Part shown: positions 28,106 through 38,731 of the stretch, one piece after another | Position numbering within the stretch: the first letter of the stretch is position 1 | How the letters are laid out: each line of letters starts with the position of its first letter | Source: Lamprobacter modestohalophilus | GTDB taxonomy: Bacteria; Pseudomonadota; Gammaproteobacteria; Chromatiales; Chromatiaceae | Direction of reading: 5' to 3' | Length of the DNA: 64,000 nucleotides | Assembly (NCBI RefSeq): GCF_016583905.1 | Contig: NZ_NRRY01000003.1 | Coordinates: 62,001-126,000, forward strand | Program-made: the position numbers and the translations under genes | The notes under the pieces: generated by a model | Told to the model about the DNA's origin: nothing | Seen by the model: the letters and a program-made list of their open reading frames with translations, nothing else | The model's database searches: none

Positions 28106-30316
28106 TCAGGCCGGGCCGCGGCGCAGTTTAAGCGGTGAGAATTCATGCCCATCGCCGGAGAAATAGCGCGAGAAGCCCTCGTAGTATTGCAGGCGCATCA
28201 CCTGGATCATGACGATGCCGCCTTCGAGCACCAGCACGAAGACGTTACCCAAGATCACCGTGATGACATGGCCCGCGGGCCCCATCATGCCTGCCAGCGT
28301 GAGGACCGCGAGTGAGAGCGCGGCGTGGTTGAGGCTAAAGGCGGCAACGCGGAGAAACGAGAGCGTGTTCGAGATGTAACCGATGACGGTTTCCAAGGTC
28401 TCGATGAACACGACCAGGATCTTTTCGCCCATCGGTGCTTTCAGGTGCGACCAAGCATAGCCGGCAAGCATCAGCAGCGACAGGATGATCAGGATCAGCG
28501 GCAGGCTGCCGAAGTTGCCGCTTGTGGCCAAGCTCACCGCGCCCCAGACTAGGGCCAGATAGAACAGCAGATTGACCGCGCCATGATGGGCAAACAGCGC
28601 GGCGGCCAGATCCTTGACCGCGAGTCGGTTGTAGATGGCGAGCCCGCAGGCGATGGCGATGAACAGCACCCCATAGCCGAGCGCGATCTGCAGCATCAGG
28701 ATCGGATGGTGGATCGGACTCTTCCACAGCGCGGGGAGGACATCCTCGTAGCCGAAGAGGCTGCCGTAGAGGGCGCCGAAGAACATCGATGAGAGGCCGG
28801 CCATGACACCAAAACGGTAAAAGCTGCCGAGCTTCGCGCGAAACGCCCAGGCGGCGCCGGCAATCACCGCGCCTTGGCCGATGTCGCCGAACATCGAGCC
28901 GAACATCAGCAGGAAGGTCACCGCGAACAACGGCGTCGGATCAACTTCGCCGTATTGCGGGATGCCGTATTGTTTGACCAAGGTCGCGAAGGGGGCGAGC
29001 AGACGATTCGTGCTCGCGACCGTGGGCACTAACGGACGCTCGGCGGGCGTTGGATCGCGGCTCGTCAGCTCGAACGGCAGGGCCAGACTGGCGCGCAGGC
29101 GCGTCTCCAGCTCGCTGAGTGCGCGGGCCGGCACCCAGCCGCAGACCACGGCGAGATGGCCGGCGCTGCGGATCGATGGATCGAGGGTGACAAAGGGGGC
29201 CGCCATCTGCAGCACCTGCCGCGCCGAGCGCAGAAACGCGCGATGCGCCTGCTCCCAGGCGTCCACCTCGGCACTCAGGGCTTTGCGCTCAGCCTGCAGT
29301 TGCTGGCGCTTAGCACTGAGTTCGTCCTGCTTTTGCTCCGGACTGGCATCCTCAAGCCCAACGGGAATCGGCAAGGGTTGAAAACTCGCCGAGCTGAGTA
29401 CCGAGGCGAGTTGGCTCTCTTGCTCACCACGCGGCCCGACGATGACCACATGCGCACTCTGGCCACGTTCCAGATAGGTAAACAGCAGATGATCGGCGAG
29501 GGTCACCGCTCCCTGCAGCCGACTCACGTTCTCGCGTGGCACCACGCCGACATAGAAGTCGAGAAAACGGGTCTTGTTGCGCAGCGCTCCGAGATCGATA
29601 TCCAGGTTGCTGAAGTTTTCGAGTGAGGCCTGCTGCTCGCGGATGAAGCGATCCTGCTCATCGATGCGCCGAAATCCTTCCTCGAAGCGCGAGGCCTCGG
29701 CCCAGCGCTCGGTCAGCTGCTCGTTGATGGCGCGCAGCTCGTCGCGCTCGATCACCCGCACCTCATCGAGATCCGGCTCTGCGTCGACGGTAACCACCTT
29801 GGCGATCTTCTCGAGCCGGCCATGGGCCTGCTGATAGATCTCGCGGTAGTCGCGACCTGGGATGCCGCTCAGCAGCTGCTCCTCGGGTGGGCGGGTGTCG
29901 GGGTGGAAGCTCTCGGTCTCGGCCAGGGTCAGCGAGGCCTGCGGGAGATCGTCGGTGATCACCAACAGCCGGACGTGCTTCATCAGCAATGGGCGCAGCC
30001 TGATCTCACGCCAGCTGTCTGGTGACCGCAGCTCCCTCCAGACCTGGCCGGCCAGGGGGCCAACTTGACGCAAGGCGGGACCAGCCTTGGCTGTGATGGC
30101 CCGGGTTTGAGGCTCGACCTTGGCGGCGATGGCACTGATCTGCGGCTCAACCTTTGCAGCGATGGCTCGGATCTGCGGTTCAGCCTTGGCAGCGATGGCC
30201 CGAAGCTGGGGCTTGGCCTTTGCCATCAGCTTCGCCCAGAACCCACGCAGCAGGGCCCATAGCGACAGCAGTTGTTGCTGGATGGCTGACAGGAGCTGTT
30301 GTTTGTTGACTGACAT
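28106..30316 (-). CDS. ntpI: A/V-type ATP synthase subunit I (a-type) with repeat extension
   Basis: The stator membrane subunit carrying the ion half-channels. The 736-residue frame has a cytoplasmic N-terminal half with coiled coils (about 112-390: KHVRLLVITDDLPQASLTL, RVIERDELRAINEQLTERW) and a membrane half from about residue 450 (AVTFLLMFGSMFGDIGQGAV, FGALYGSLFGYE, MLQIALGYGVLFIAIACGLA, SNTLSFLRVAAFSLNHAAL). Subunit I of relatives begins near residue 105. Here about 110 extra residues come first, including five 11-residue repeats (K-A/V-E-P-Q-I-R-A-I-A-A, residues 33-87). Met112 has no good ribosome site, so the extension is probably translated. Confidence 0.93.
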   Translation of the reverse strand: MSVNKQQLLSAIQQQLLSLWALLRGFWAKLMAKAKPQLRAIAAKAEPQIRAIAAKVEPQISAIAAKVEPQTRAITAKAGPALRQVGPLAGQVWRELRSPDSWREIRLRPLLMKHVRLLVITDDLPQASLTLAETESFHPDTRPPEEQLLSGIPGRDYREIYQQAHGRLEKIAKVVTVDAEPDLDEVRVIERDELRAINEQLTERWAEASRFEEGFRRIDEQDRFIREQQASLENFSNLDIDLGALRNKTRFLDFYVGVVPRENVSRLQGAVTLADHLLFTYLERGQSAHVVIVGPRGEQESQLASVLSSASFQPLPIPVGLEDASPEQKQDELSAKRQQLQAERKALSAEVDAWEQAHRAFLRSARQVLQMAAPFVTLDPSIRSAGHLAVVCGWVPARALSELETRLRASLALPFELTSRDPTPAERPLVPTVASTNRLLAPFATLVKQYGIPQYGEVDPTPLFAVTFLLMFGSMFGDIGQGAVIAGAAWAFRAKLGSFYRFGVMAGLSSMFFGALYGSLFGYEDVLPALWKSPIHHPILMLQIALGYGVLFIAIACGLAIYNRLAVKDLAAALFAHHGAVNLLFYLALVWGAVSLATSGNFGSLPLILIILSLLMLAGYAWSHLKAPMGEKILVVFIETLETVIGYISNTLSFLRVAAFSLNHAALSLAVLTLAGMMGPAGHVITVILGNVFVLVLEGGIVMIQVMRLQYYEGFSRYFSGDGHEFSPLKLRRGPA
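30056..30220 (-). repeat. Five 33-bp repeats in the 5' part of ntpI
   Basis: Five consecutive 33-bp units encode KAKPQLRAIAA, KAEPQIRAIAA, KVEPQISAIAA, KVEPQTRAITA and a diverged fifth. The period of 11 residues suits an amphipathic helix. Nucleotide divergence between units shows the array is not brand new. Confidence 0.9.
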
Positions 30317-30358
30317 GGACTCGATGGTGATCGGCGGTGCGAGGCGGGGCCTATGTAA

Positions 30359-31408
30359 TCACGCGGCGGACTGCAAAGGCAGCGCACAATCCGGTGGATG
30401 CGCCTCGACAGCGATCTCGACCAGATCGCGCGGTAGGCCCAGCAGTTGTCCTTGCACCAAGGCGAACAGCATGAGCACGCCGTGCTCGCGCAGGATCAAA
30501 TAGGCGAGGCTGCGAGCGACGCCGGAGTGGCCACGGGCGAGCAGGCGACGAGCCTCCTGGGTGACATAACCGCCGAGGCGTTGCTGCACCTCGATCGCAC
30601 TCTGGCTGCCGGCGAGCGCGCTCTTCAGTGGTTCCGGCAGGGCGGCGATGATCTCCTCAAGACTGTCGAGATTGACCAGCGTCAGCAGTCGGTCGCGATG
30701 CAGCAGGCGCACCGAGGGAACCAACTGATAGAAGGTCTCACTCGGCGAGAGCGCATACGAGAAGCGAAAGCGTAACAACCACATCAGCGCGACGCGATCG
30801 AGCACCGCGCCGAGCAGTTGTTTCAGCTCAGGCTGGCTGCTTTCATGCACCTGCTGCAGCCGACGCGCCATCTCGCTGTAGTAGCGTTGATCGATGGCGG
30901 CTTCGAGGGCGAAGGGATCGCGTTTCTGCTCGAAGACCTCGCGTGCCTGCTTCGCGATCAGGCTGTAGGGACCTTGCTCCAGCTTACGCAGCAGCTCAAG
31001 CACACCTTCGGCCTGGAAGAGGTCTTGTTGGGGCAGACGCACATGCGCCGGCAACTCAAAGAGGTTGGCGCGGATCTCGGCTTGGTCTAATTCGTACAAC
31101 TTGCCGCGCAGCAGGGTTTTGAGGTTGAAGAGTGCGTATTTGCGGCCCCAGGCGAGGATCAACCCGGCCTCTGCGGCCGCCATCGGGCGGATCAGGATGC
31201 GCAGCTCGTCGAGCAGGGTATTGATCAGTGCCTGCTTGACGCTGCGGCTCTTCGCACGGCGATCGAGCGAATCCTCCAACAAGCCCTCGAGCCCGAACCG
31301 CTGAGCAAGCTCTGGCAGTGAGAGTCCGCACAGGGTCATCACCTCATCCGGATCGACCAGATGTTCGGCCATGGCCGAGACACGGGTATTGAGGTAAGGC
31401 TCGTGCAT
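30359..31408 (-). CDS. ntpC: A/V-type ATP synthase subunit C
   Basis: Links the central stalk to the membrane rotor ring (V0D/AC39 family). The 349-residue, mostly helical protein begins MHEPYLNTRVSAMAEHL, close to the family's opening (YLNARVRA type), and contains ILAWGRKYALFNLKTLLRGK, a repeated helical layout, and WLLRFRFSYALSPSETFYQL near the last third, all typical of subunit C. It lies between the H/G-like gene and ntpI, spaced 24 bp and 42 bp. Confidence 0.85.
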   Translation of the reverse strand: MHEPYLNTRVSAMAEHLVDPDEVMTLCGLSLPELAQRFGLEGLLEDSLDRRAKSRSVKQALINTLLDELRILIRPMAAAEAGLILAWGRKYALFNLKTLLRGKLYELDQAEIRANLFELPAHVRLPQQDLFQAEGVLELLRKLEQGPYSLIAKQAREVFEQKRDPFALEAAIDQRYYSEMARRLQQVHESSQPELKQLLGAVLDRVALMWLLRFRFSYALSPSETFYQLVPSVRLLHRDRLLTLVNLDSLEEIIAALPEPLKSALAGSQSAIEVQQRLGGYVTQEARRLLARGHSGVARSLAYLILREHGVLMLFALVQGQLLGLPRDLVEIAVEAHPPDCALPLQSAA

Positions 31409-31432
31409 ACCGCTGATGGCGATCCGAAAGGC

Positions 31433-31750
31433 TTAGCGCTGCGTGTCGAGCAACAGGGCGAAGGCGGCGTCGAGGGCCTCCTGTTCACGCGCTTCCGCGG
31501 ATTCACGCAGATGCACATGGCGTTCTTCGTAGCGGCGTTTGAGCTCGGCGACGGTCTGCTCTGCGCGCTCCTCAGCCTTGCTGATGAAGCCTCGGTGCAA
31601 GTCCGGGATGCGCGCGGTGAAACGCTCATCTTCCGCGCGGGCATCACGCAAGGCCGCTTGGATGATGCGCTCTTGCTCTTGCTCGGCCTGTTGAGCGAGG
31701 CTTTCGGCCTTCATCTCGGCATCAAGGAGGCGTTTCAGCGTATCGTCCAT
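31433..31750 (-). CDS. A/V-type ATP synthase stator subunit H/G-like
   Basis: A 105-residue, highly charged coiled-coil protein (RLLDAEMKAESLAQQAEQEQ, AEERAEQTVAELKRRYEERH) with no membrane segment. Size, composition and position as first gene of the operon agree with the G/H stator subunit that pairs with E. Coiled-coil proteins are hard to assign by sequence alone, so the assignment leans on context. The operon promoter should lie upstream of 31750, but no convincing -10/-35 pair was found. Confidence 0.72.
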   Translation of the reverse strand: MDDTLKRLLDAEMKAESLAQQAEQEQERIIQAALRDARAEDERFTARIPDLHRGFISKAEERAEQTVAELKRRYEERHVHLRESAEAREQEALDAAFALLLDTQR

Positions 31751-32139
31751 CGGTGCCTGTCGATCTCGTCTGAGGTTAGCGCGGGGTTCAACCGCTTTGG
31801 CGGGGTGCAGGGTAACCTATTCCGTGGCGTTAGTGTCCATGCTTCGCAAGGTCGATTGTTCCGCGAGTCGTCTCGCTGGCTGTCTTGCTGACTGTATCGC
31901 TACAGCTTCTGGCCAGAGCTTGACGACGGGGCGTCAGGCCGCTGAAGCCTTGGCTTCCCCGTTATCGTGCCATCTGCGCTGACTGCGAGATTGGGCCATC
32001 GCGCGAACGCGAGCTGTTCTGGCTTGTTTTGTCTGGCGATCAGGGAATGGCCATAATATTCACATGCGCGGCGGCAAGCTGCCAAGCGCTGACCGATTCG
32101 AGCGCCCCTCAAGGCCAACCAGAGCAAATAACAGCTTAG
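31751..32139. other. Intergenic region between ATPase operon and xpaC-like gene
   Basis: A 389-bp stretch between divergent transcription units. It must hold the promoters for both directions, but I could not fix them. A weak CATAATAT box (about 32050) is the only AT-rich promoter-like patch. No RNA gene or repeat was recognised. Confidence 0.4.
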
Positions 32140-32325
32140 ATGCCAAACGCCTCCACTGTCACCAAGCCACCGACGCAAACCCCGTCGCAACAGCCGTTGC
32201 ACCCGTTGTCGCAACCGCCGTCGCAACCGCCGTCGCGACCCAGTCTCGGTGCTCGTTTCCTGGGTGCCTTTCTGCTCTTCTGGAGCTTGGGCCTTGTTTC
32301 CTGCCAGTCGCTGTTTTTTCTCTAG
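32140..32325 (+). CDS. Possible small Pro/Gln-rich protein with one membrane segment
   Basis: A 61-codon frame, MPNASTVTKPPTQTPSQQPL..., is Pro/Ser/Gln-rich in the first 35 residues. It then has a hydrophobic stretch (FLGAFLLFWSLGLVSCQSLF) and ends 5 nt before the xpaC-like start. The DNA contains short CCGTCGCAACCG repeats. It has no clear ribosome site, so it may be chance; if real it would be a small inner-membrane or lipoprotein-like product coupled to the next gene. Confidence 0.3.
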   Translation: MPNASTVTKPPTQTPSQQPLHPLSQPPSQPPSRPSLGARFLGAFLLFWSLGLVSCQSLFFL

Positions 32326-32330
32326 CCACC

Positions 32331-33311
32331 ATGCGCCAATCGCCACAAGACCTGCAAACGCTGCTCAATCGGCTGGGCGTGACCGGCCCCGCGGCGCAAT
32401 GGCTGCTGGCAAAGCGTCAGGCCCTAGCGCCAACGAATGCAACGCCTGCTGTGTCTTCACCTGCTGTGTCTTCGCCGGCTGTTGCCGTGCCGATGCGACC
32501 GCGCCCGGTGCGCGCTTGGCTGCTTTGGCTGTTCTCGGCGCCGTTGATCCTGGCCGCCTTGAGTGCGCTCGTCGCGGGACGGCTTGATGGCTTCATCGGC
32601 GATGCTTCAGCTTGGGGCTTGGTCGCCTTGGCCGCGTTGCTGACGCGGCGGGCATCGTTGCTGCCCGCTGCGCAGGCAGAGCAACGGCGTTTCAGCCAGC
32701 CTGGGCGGCGCTGGCAATTTCCGTTGCGTAATCTCGCTGCGGCCTCGCTAGCGGCTGGCACCTGCGTTGCCGCTGTCTATGGCGTTGGCCATCTGCTCGG
32801 GGTCGGCCTCGGTTTTGCGGCCGTCGCCGTATTGGCTTATCACCTGCTCTATGGCTTGGAGCCACTGCGAGTAGGGACGCCACTGACAGCGCAAGATAAG
32901 GAATCGCGGGCGGTGATCGAGGCCCTTGCCGAGGCCGAAGATCGGCTCATCACCATCGAGCGCGCCGCTGGGGCGATTGGCAATCGCGAGCTGAGCCAGC
33001 GGCTGGCGCGTATCGCCGAGCTAGGGCGTGGCATCCTGGCGCAGATTGCCGAGCGTCCCTCCGACCTGCGCCGCGCTCGGCGATTCTTGACCGTCTTCCT
33101 AGAAGGCGCGGAGCAGGTATCGGACGGCTATGCACGCACCCATCGGCACGTCGATTCGGTCGAACTCGAGCAGAACTTCCGCACCGTGCTGCTCACCATC
33201 GAAGAGCAGTTCCAACGCCAGCGCGAGCGCTTACGCGAGGCCGATGTGCTCGACCTCGATGTGCAGATCGAGGTGCTGAAGAAGCAGCTGGATCAGGAGG
33301 GGATTCGCTAG
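32331..33311 (+). CDS. xpaC: XpaC-like membrane protein (5-bromo-4-chloroindolyl phosphate hydrolysis family)
   Basis: A 326-residue protein that often accompanies TelA-type proteins. Visible are an N-terminal soluble part (SPQDLQTLLNRLGVTGPAAQ), an Ala/Pro/Val linker with a TPAVSSPAVSSPAV repeat, about four hydrophobic segments between residues 60 and 185 (LLWLFSAPLILAALSALVAG; LAAASLAAGTCVAAVYGVGH), and a cytoplasmic helical C-terminus (DLRRARRFLTVFLEGAEQVS, ELEQNFRTVLLTIEEQFQRQ) typical of the XpaC family. Biochemical function of the family is unclear despite its name. telA lies 0.8 kb downstream on the same strand. A longer frame from 32064 is repeat-rich and rejected; ATG 32331 is chosen. 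Confidence 0.8.
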   Translation: MRQSPQDLQTLLNRLGVTGPAAQWLLAKRQALAPTNATPAVSSPAVSSPAVAVPMRPRPVRAWLLWLFSAPLILAALSALVAGRLDGFIGDASAWGLVALAALLTRRASLLPAAQAEQRRFSQPGRRWQFPLRNLAAASLAAGTCVAAVYGVGHLLGVGLGFAAVAVLAYHLLYGLEPLRVGTPLTAQDKESRAVIEALAEAEDRLITIERAAGAIGNRELSQRLARIAELGRGILAQIAERPSDLRRARRFLTVFLEGAEQVSDGYARTHRHVDSVELEQNFRTVLLTIEEQFQRQRERLREADVLDLDVQIEVLKKQLDQEGIR

Positions 33312-33433
33312 CGGCTTCGTCTCCTGTGACAGCGATGGATCGCCGCAAGCAGGCCTCGTCAGAGGCCCGCTTGGCAGCATCCGCTCGGCTATTTGGGAGG
33401 GCGTTTACATGTCTTTCGGAATGTGGATGGACG

Positions 33434-33778
33434 TTAACCCTCATCGACCAGGCCGACGACGCAGCGAATAGCGGCCTGGTTGTTGCCCGTGGGATAGAAG
33501 CTGTTCAGATCGTTGGCGTAGGTCTGGCCATCGATCATCCCGGCGCCGAGTTTGGCGGTCTCGTCGAGGAAGGTCGTATCATTGCTGTTGACGTCTAACA
33601 AGTAGTTGATCGGCTGACCGCCGACGCTGAGCTTGCCGCATCGGTCATCGACCTTGTCGAGGAAGGCGTTCGATGCCGGACCTTCGGGGGCGACGAGCGT
33701 ACCGCCGCACCCACCGAGGATGGCGCCCAAGATGAGCAGACCGCCGGGACGGATGATCGGGGTGAGGGCGCGCGGCAT
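33434..33778 (-). CDS. Small lipoprotein of unknown function
   Basis: A 114-residue frame begins with a signal peptide (PGGLLILGAILGGCGG) carrying lipobox LGGC, so the mature protein should be a lipoprotein starting at Cys24. The rest (VAPEGPASNAFLDKVDDRCG, KLSVGGQPINYLLDVNSNDT, ANDLNSFYPTGNNQAAIRCV) contains two further cysteines (a possible disulfide) and no domain I recognise. It is placed antisense between xpaC-like and telA genes, and has its own upstream region containing 15-bp repeats. Confidence 0.7.
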   Translation of the reverse strand: MPRALTPIIRPGGLLILGAILGGCGGTLVAPEGPASNAFLDKVDDRCGKLSVGGQPINYLLDVNSNDTTFLDETAKLGAGMIDGQTYANDLNSFYPTGNNQAAIRCVVGLVDEG

Positions 33779-33801
33779 AGCAGACTCCTAGCGTCAGGTC
33801 A

Positions 33802-33850
33802 GGGTGATGAAGGGTCGGGTGATGAAGGGTCGGGTGATGAAGAGTAGGGT
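33802..33850. repeat. 15-bp tandem repeat between the lipoprotein and telA genes
   Basis: Units GGGTGATGAAGGGTC, GGGTGATGAAGGGTC and GGGTGATGAAGAGTA run in tandem from 33802. They lie 24-70 bp upstream of the lipoprotein start, in the 356-bp divergent gap to telA, and could affect its expression. The rest of that gap (33851-34134) shows a second repeated element, TCTCAGG(N)GG(N)TGAG/CGAGCGTCAAGT around 33919 and 33968, and no gene. Confidence 0.75.
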
Positions 33851-34134
33851 GGAGGCGAGCGTGGCCGTCGTTCATCGGGTAACTGGACATCGAACGAGAT
33901 GACCAAGCCTCTACGCGTCTCAGGGGCGGCTGAGCAAGCGTCAAGTCATCCGGCTGGCTGTTGCAAGTCTCAGGTTTGGCCGAGCGAGCGTCAAGTGATG
34001 CGGCTTTTGCGTTGTCGCTCCTGTTTGCTATTCCTTTTGTTGCCCGGGTTTACTATCCCCTCCAAGGACGTTTTCGGCGAAAATCCAGACGTTATCTCCA
34101 TCAAGGCCATTCAACCGAGCGACGATCACCCACT

Positions 34135-35316
34135 ATGAGCGAGAACGAGCAGCCGCGACAGCCCCAGGGTCTGGTTGAAGCCAGCGCCCAGTTGGCACCT
34201 GAACTGAGCGTCCCATCCCGCCCGCATCAGGGCGCTGAGACCGGCCAAGGGATTGTTGCCCTAGCCGATGCGCCGCCCGCCGAGCGCGCCGAGATCAAGG
34301 CGCTGCTGGCCGAGCTGGATCTGACCGACAGCAGCGCGATCATGCACTTCGGCGCCAAGGCGCAGCAACAGCTCACCGCAGTTTCCGACCAGATGCTGGA
34401 AGGGGTGCGCAACAAAGACACCGGCGCCGCCGGCCAGACCCTCAGCGAGATGGTCGGCACGCTGCGTGGGTTTGATGTCGAGGGATTAGACCCGAACGCC
34501 AAGCCCGGTTTCTTCAAGCGGCTGTTTGGTGCCGGCAAGCCGATCATGCGCTTCCTGCAGGAATACGAGGCGGTGCGCGATCATATCGACCGCATCAGCA
34601 TCGATCTGGAGCGGCACAAGACCCGGCTACTCACCGATGTGACCGCGCTCGACCGGCTCTACGAGGCCAACCTCGATTACTTCCGTGAGCTGGAACACTA
34701 CATCGCCGCCGGCGAGGCCAAGCTTGACGAGCTGGATCAGCAGACCATCCCGGCACTCGCCGCCAAGGTCGAGCAGGCCGAAGACATGGTCGAGGCACAG
34801 AACTTGCGCGATCTGCGCAGCGCGCGGGATGATCTCGAGCGCCGTGTGCACGATCTGCGGTTGACCCGGCAGGTGGCGATGCAGGCGCTGCCGAGCATCC
34901 GCCTCGTGCAGGAGAACGACAAGGGACTGATCGGCAAGATCAACTCGACCCTGGTCAACACCGTGCCGCTCTGGCGCCAGCAGCTGGCGCAGGCAGTCAC
35001 CATCTACCGCTCAGGGCGTGCCGCCGAGACGGTCAAGGCGGCTACCGATCTGACCAATGACTTGCTCAAGGCCAATGCGGCGAATCTGAAGACCGCCAAT
35101 GCCGAGGCGCGGCGTCAGATCGAGCGCGGTGTCTTTGATATCGAGACGGTCAAGGAGGCCAACCGCTCATTGATCGAGACCATCGAAGAGAGCCTGCAGA
35201 TCGCCGACGAAGGCAAGCGCGCCCGTGCCGCGGCGAGCCTGGAGCTGGAGCAGATGGAGGCCGATCTGCGCAAGACGCTAGCGGCTGCGAGTGCGCCGCC
35301 TCCGCGCGGTGCCTGA
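34135..35316 (+). CDS. telA: TelA family protein (toxic anion resistance)
   Basis: A 393-residue cytoplasmic, largely helical protein of the TelA/KlaA family, linked genetically to tellurite and other envelope stress resistance. Conserved stretches include LTDSSAIMHFGAKAQQQLTA, PGFFKRLFGAGKPIMRFLQE, LDRLYEANLDYFRELEHYIA, MQALPSIRLVQENDKGLIGK and NTVPLWRQQLAQAVTIYRSG. A frame from TTG 33961 would add 58 non-family residues; ATG 34135 (MSENEQPRQPQGL) is chosen. It pairs with the xpaC-like gene upstream, a known association; the precise function is not established. Confidence 0.9.
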   Translation: MSENEQPRQPQGLVEASAQLAPELSVPSRPHQGAETGQGIVALADAPPAERAEIKALLAELDLTDSSAIMHFGAKAQQQLTAVSDQMLEGVRNKDTGAAGQTLSEMVGTLRGFDVEGLDPNAKPGFFKRLFGAGKPIMRFLQEYEAVRDHIDRISIDLERHKTRLLTDVTALDRLYEANLDYFRELEHYIAAGEAKLDELDQQTIPALAAKVEQAEDMVEAQNLRDLRSARDDLERRVHDLRLTRQVAMQALPSIRLVQENDKGLIGKINSTLVNTVPLWRQQLAQAVTIYRSGRAAETVKAATDLTNDLLKANAANLKTANAEARRQIERGVFDIETVKEANRSLIETIEESLQIADEGKRARAAASLELEQMEADLRKTLAAASAPPPRGA

Positions 35317-35448
35317 TGAAGGGAGCGCTTGCATCCGGCACCTCACATCCGTTGCTGAGTGATGCCGATTCTGATCCAGCCGATGAGCGCCTGAAGCAAC
35401 TCATCGTTCCAGTGATCTGATGAGCGATAGCCTCCGTCGACGCATCCT

Positions 35449-36627
35449 TTATGCGAAACCGAACAGCTCATCCACCGAACGGTAATCCATCGCCTGCACG
35501 CCGTCTTCAAAACGCCAAGGTTTGCCGCGATAGATGATCGCTTGGCGATGCAAGGGGTGGAGTGTTGCAGAAAAACGCTTCAGGCTAGCCTTGAAGACGG
35601 TGTGCCAGGTCTCTGCCGCCTTGATTTCAACGCCCGTCATTTCGCCGCCGCTCTTGTGCAGCAGATCGATCTCATTGCCGTGGCTGTCGCGAAAAAAATA
35701 GAGATTGGCAGTTCGGCCGCGGTGTAAACGCGCCTTGAGTGCTTCGACGACGACCAGATTCTCAAACAGGCTCCCCAGCAGGGGGTCACGCGCGATCTGC
35801 TCGGGTTTTTCGATATCCAGCAGATAGACCAGCAGGCCAGGCTCGATGAAATAGTACTTGGGCGACTTGATGACGCGCTTGCCGAAGTTCTCGAAATAGG
35901 GCGAGAGTTTGAAGACGACAAAGGAGGCTTCCAGAATCGATAGCCAGTCCTTAATGGTCTTGCCGTCGACGCCGACATCATTGGCCAGCGACTGATGATT
36001 CATGATCTGGCCGACACGCCCTGCCAATAATTTGATGAATTTCTCAAACAGGCCGGCATCCTTGAGCTTGATCAACTGCCGCACATCGCGTTCGACATAG
36101 GTTTGATAGTAGTTGGCGTAAGCGGTGCGCGGGCGCTGCGACTTGTCATGAATCCGTGGCAGAAAGCCGTTGAAGGCATAGTGCTCGAAGCTGTCGAACG
36201 TGATGCCGCCGCCGGACAATTCGGCAATCGACAGCGGCAACAGATGCAGCAGACCGGTGCGGCCGGCCAGCGACTGGCTGATGGCCGCGCGCAGTTCCAA
36301 TTGATGCGAGCCGGTCAGGACAAAGCGACCAGTGCGGTTATCGGCATCCACGATGCTCTGTAGGTAGCTCAACAGGTGCGGGGCGCGCTGAATCTCATCG
36401 AAAATGACACGATCAGGATACGCCTTGAGGAAGGCACGGGGATCTTCTGCGGCGAGTTGCCGGTTGTCCGGATCTTCCAGACTGATGTAGTCGAAGTCAG
36501 GCATCGCCAAGCGCACCAGTGTGGTCTTGCCCGCCTGTCGTGGCCCAAGCACAGTGACGATTGGGTATTCGTTGAGCTGAGTGAGCAGCTCGCCTTGCAG
36601 GAGTCGTGGGATCATGTGACCCATCAT
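35449..36627 (-). CDS. AAA_14 / DUF4143 family ATPase
   Basis: Counting from ATG 36627 the protein has 392 residues. It has Walker A (TVLGPRQAGKTTLVRLA), Walker B (YPDRVIFDEIQRAP), sensor-like VLTGSHQLELRAAISQSLAG, and a C-terminal DUF4143 domain with a PD-(D/E)xK-like core (SHGNEIDLLHKSGG ... GVEIKAAETW). Members of this family are widespread, often near toxin-antitoxin or defence genes, but their role is not established. The listed longest frame begins at 36657 inside a 41-bp palindrome; starts at 36627, 36624 or 36615 are more plausible. It is flanked by telA and uvrB and looks like an insertion between housekeeping genes (inference). A second, divergent member lies at 60322-61581. Confidence 0.85.
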   Translation of the reverse strand: MMGHMIPRLLQGELLTQLNEYPIVTVLGPRQAGKTTLVRLAMPDFDYISLEDPDNRQLAAEDPRAFLKAYPDRVIFDEIQRAPHLLSYLQSIVDADNRTGRFVLTGSHQLELRAAISQSLAGRTGLLHLLPLSIAELSGGGITFDSFEHYAFNGFLPRIHDKSQRPRTAYANYYQTYVERDVRQLIKLKDAGLFEKFIKLLAGRVGQIMNHQSLANDVGVDGKTIKDWLSILEASFVVFKLSPYFENFGKRVIKSPKYYFIEPGLLVYLLDIEKPEQIARDPLLGSLFENLVVVEALKARLHRGRTANLYFFRDSHGNEIDLLHKSGGEMTGVEIKAAETWHTVFKASLKRFSATLHPLHRQAIIYRGKPWRFEDGVQAMDYRSVDELFGFA

Positions 36628-36628
36628 A

Positions 36629-36669
36629 GTTTGTGTAATATCGGAGTTCAACTCCAATATTGCACAAAC
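36629..36669. repeat. 41-bp inverted repeat at the 5' end of the AAA_14 gene
   Basis: Two 20-nt arms (GTTTGTGTAATATCGGAGTT at 36629-36648 and its near-complement at 36650-36669) pair at 18 of 20 positions around a single central base. It ends 2 bp from the probable start codon (36627) and is AT-richer than its surroundings. It could be an operator for an autorepressor, a promoter-overlapping hairpin, or a mobile-element remnant. Confidence 0.9.
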
Positions 36670-36724
36670 CTGGCGCCTACTTGCACGACGGCAGGTGGAT
36701 GAACTGGGACTTTAGCGAATGATG

Positions 36725-38731
<2,007 letters not shown>

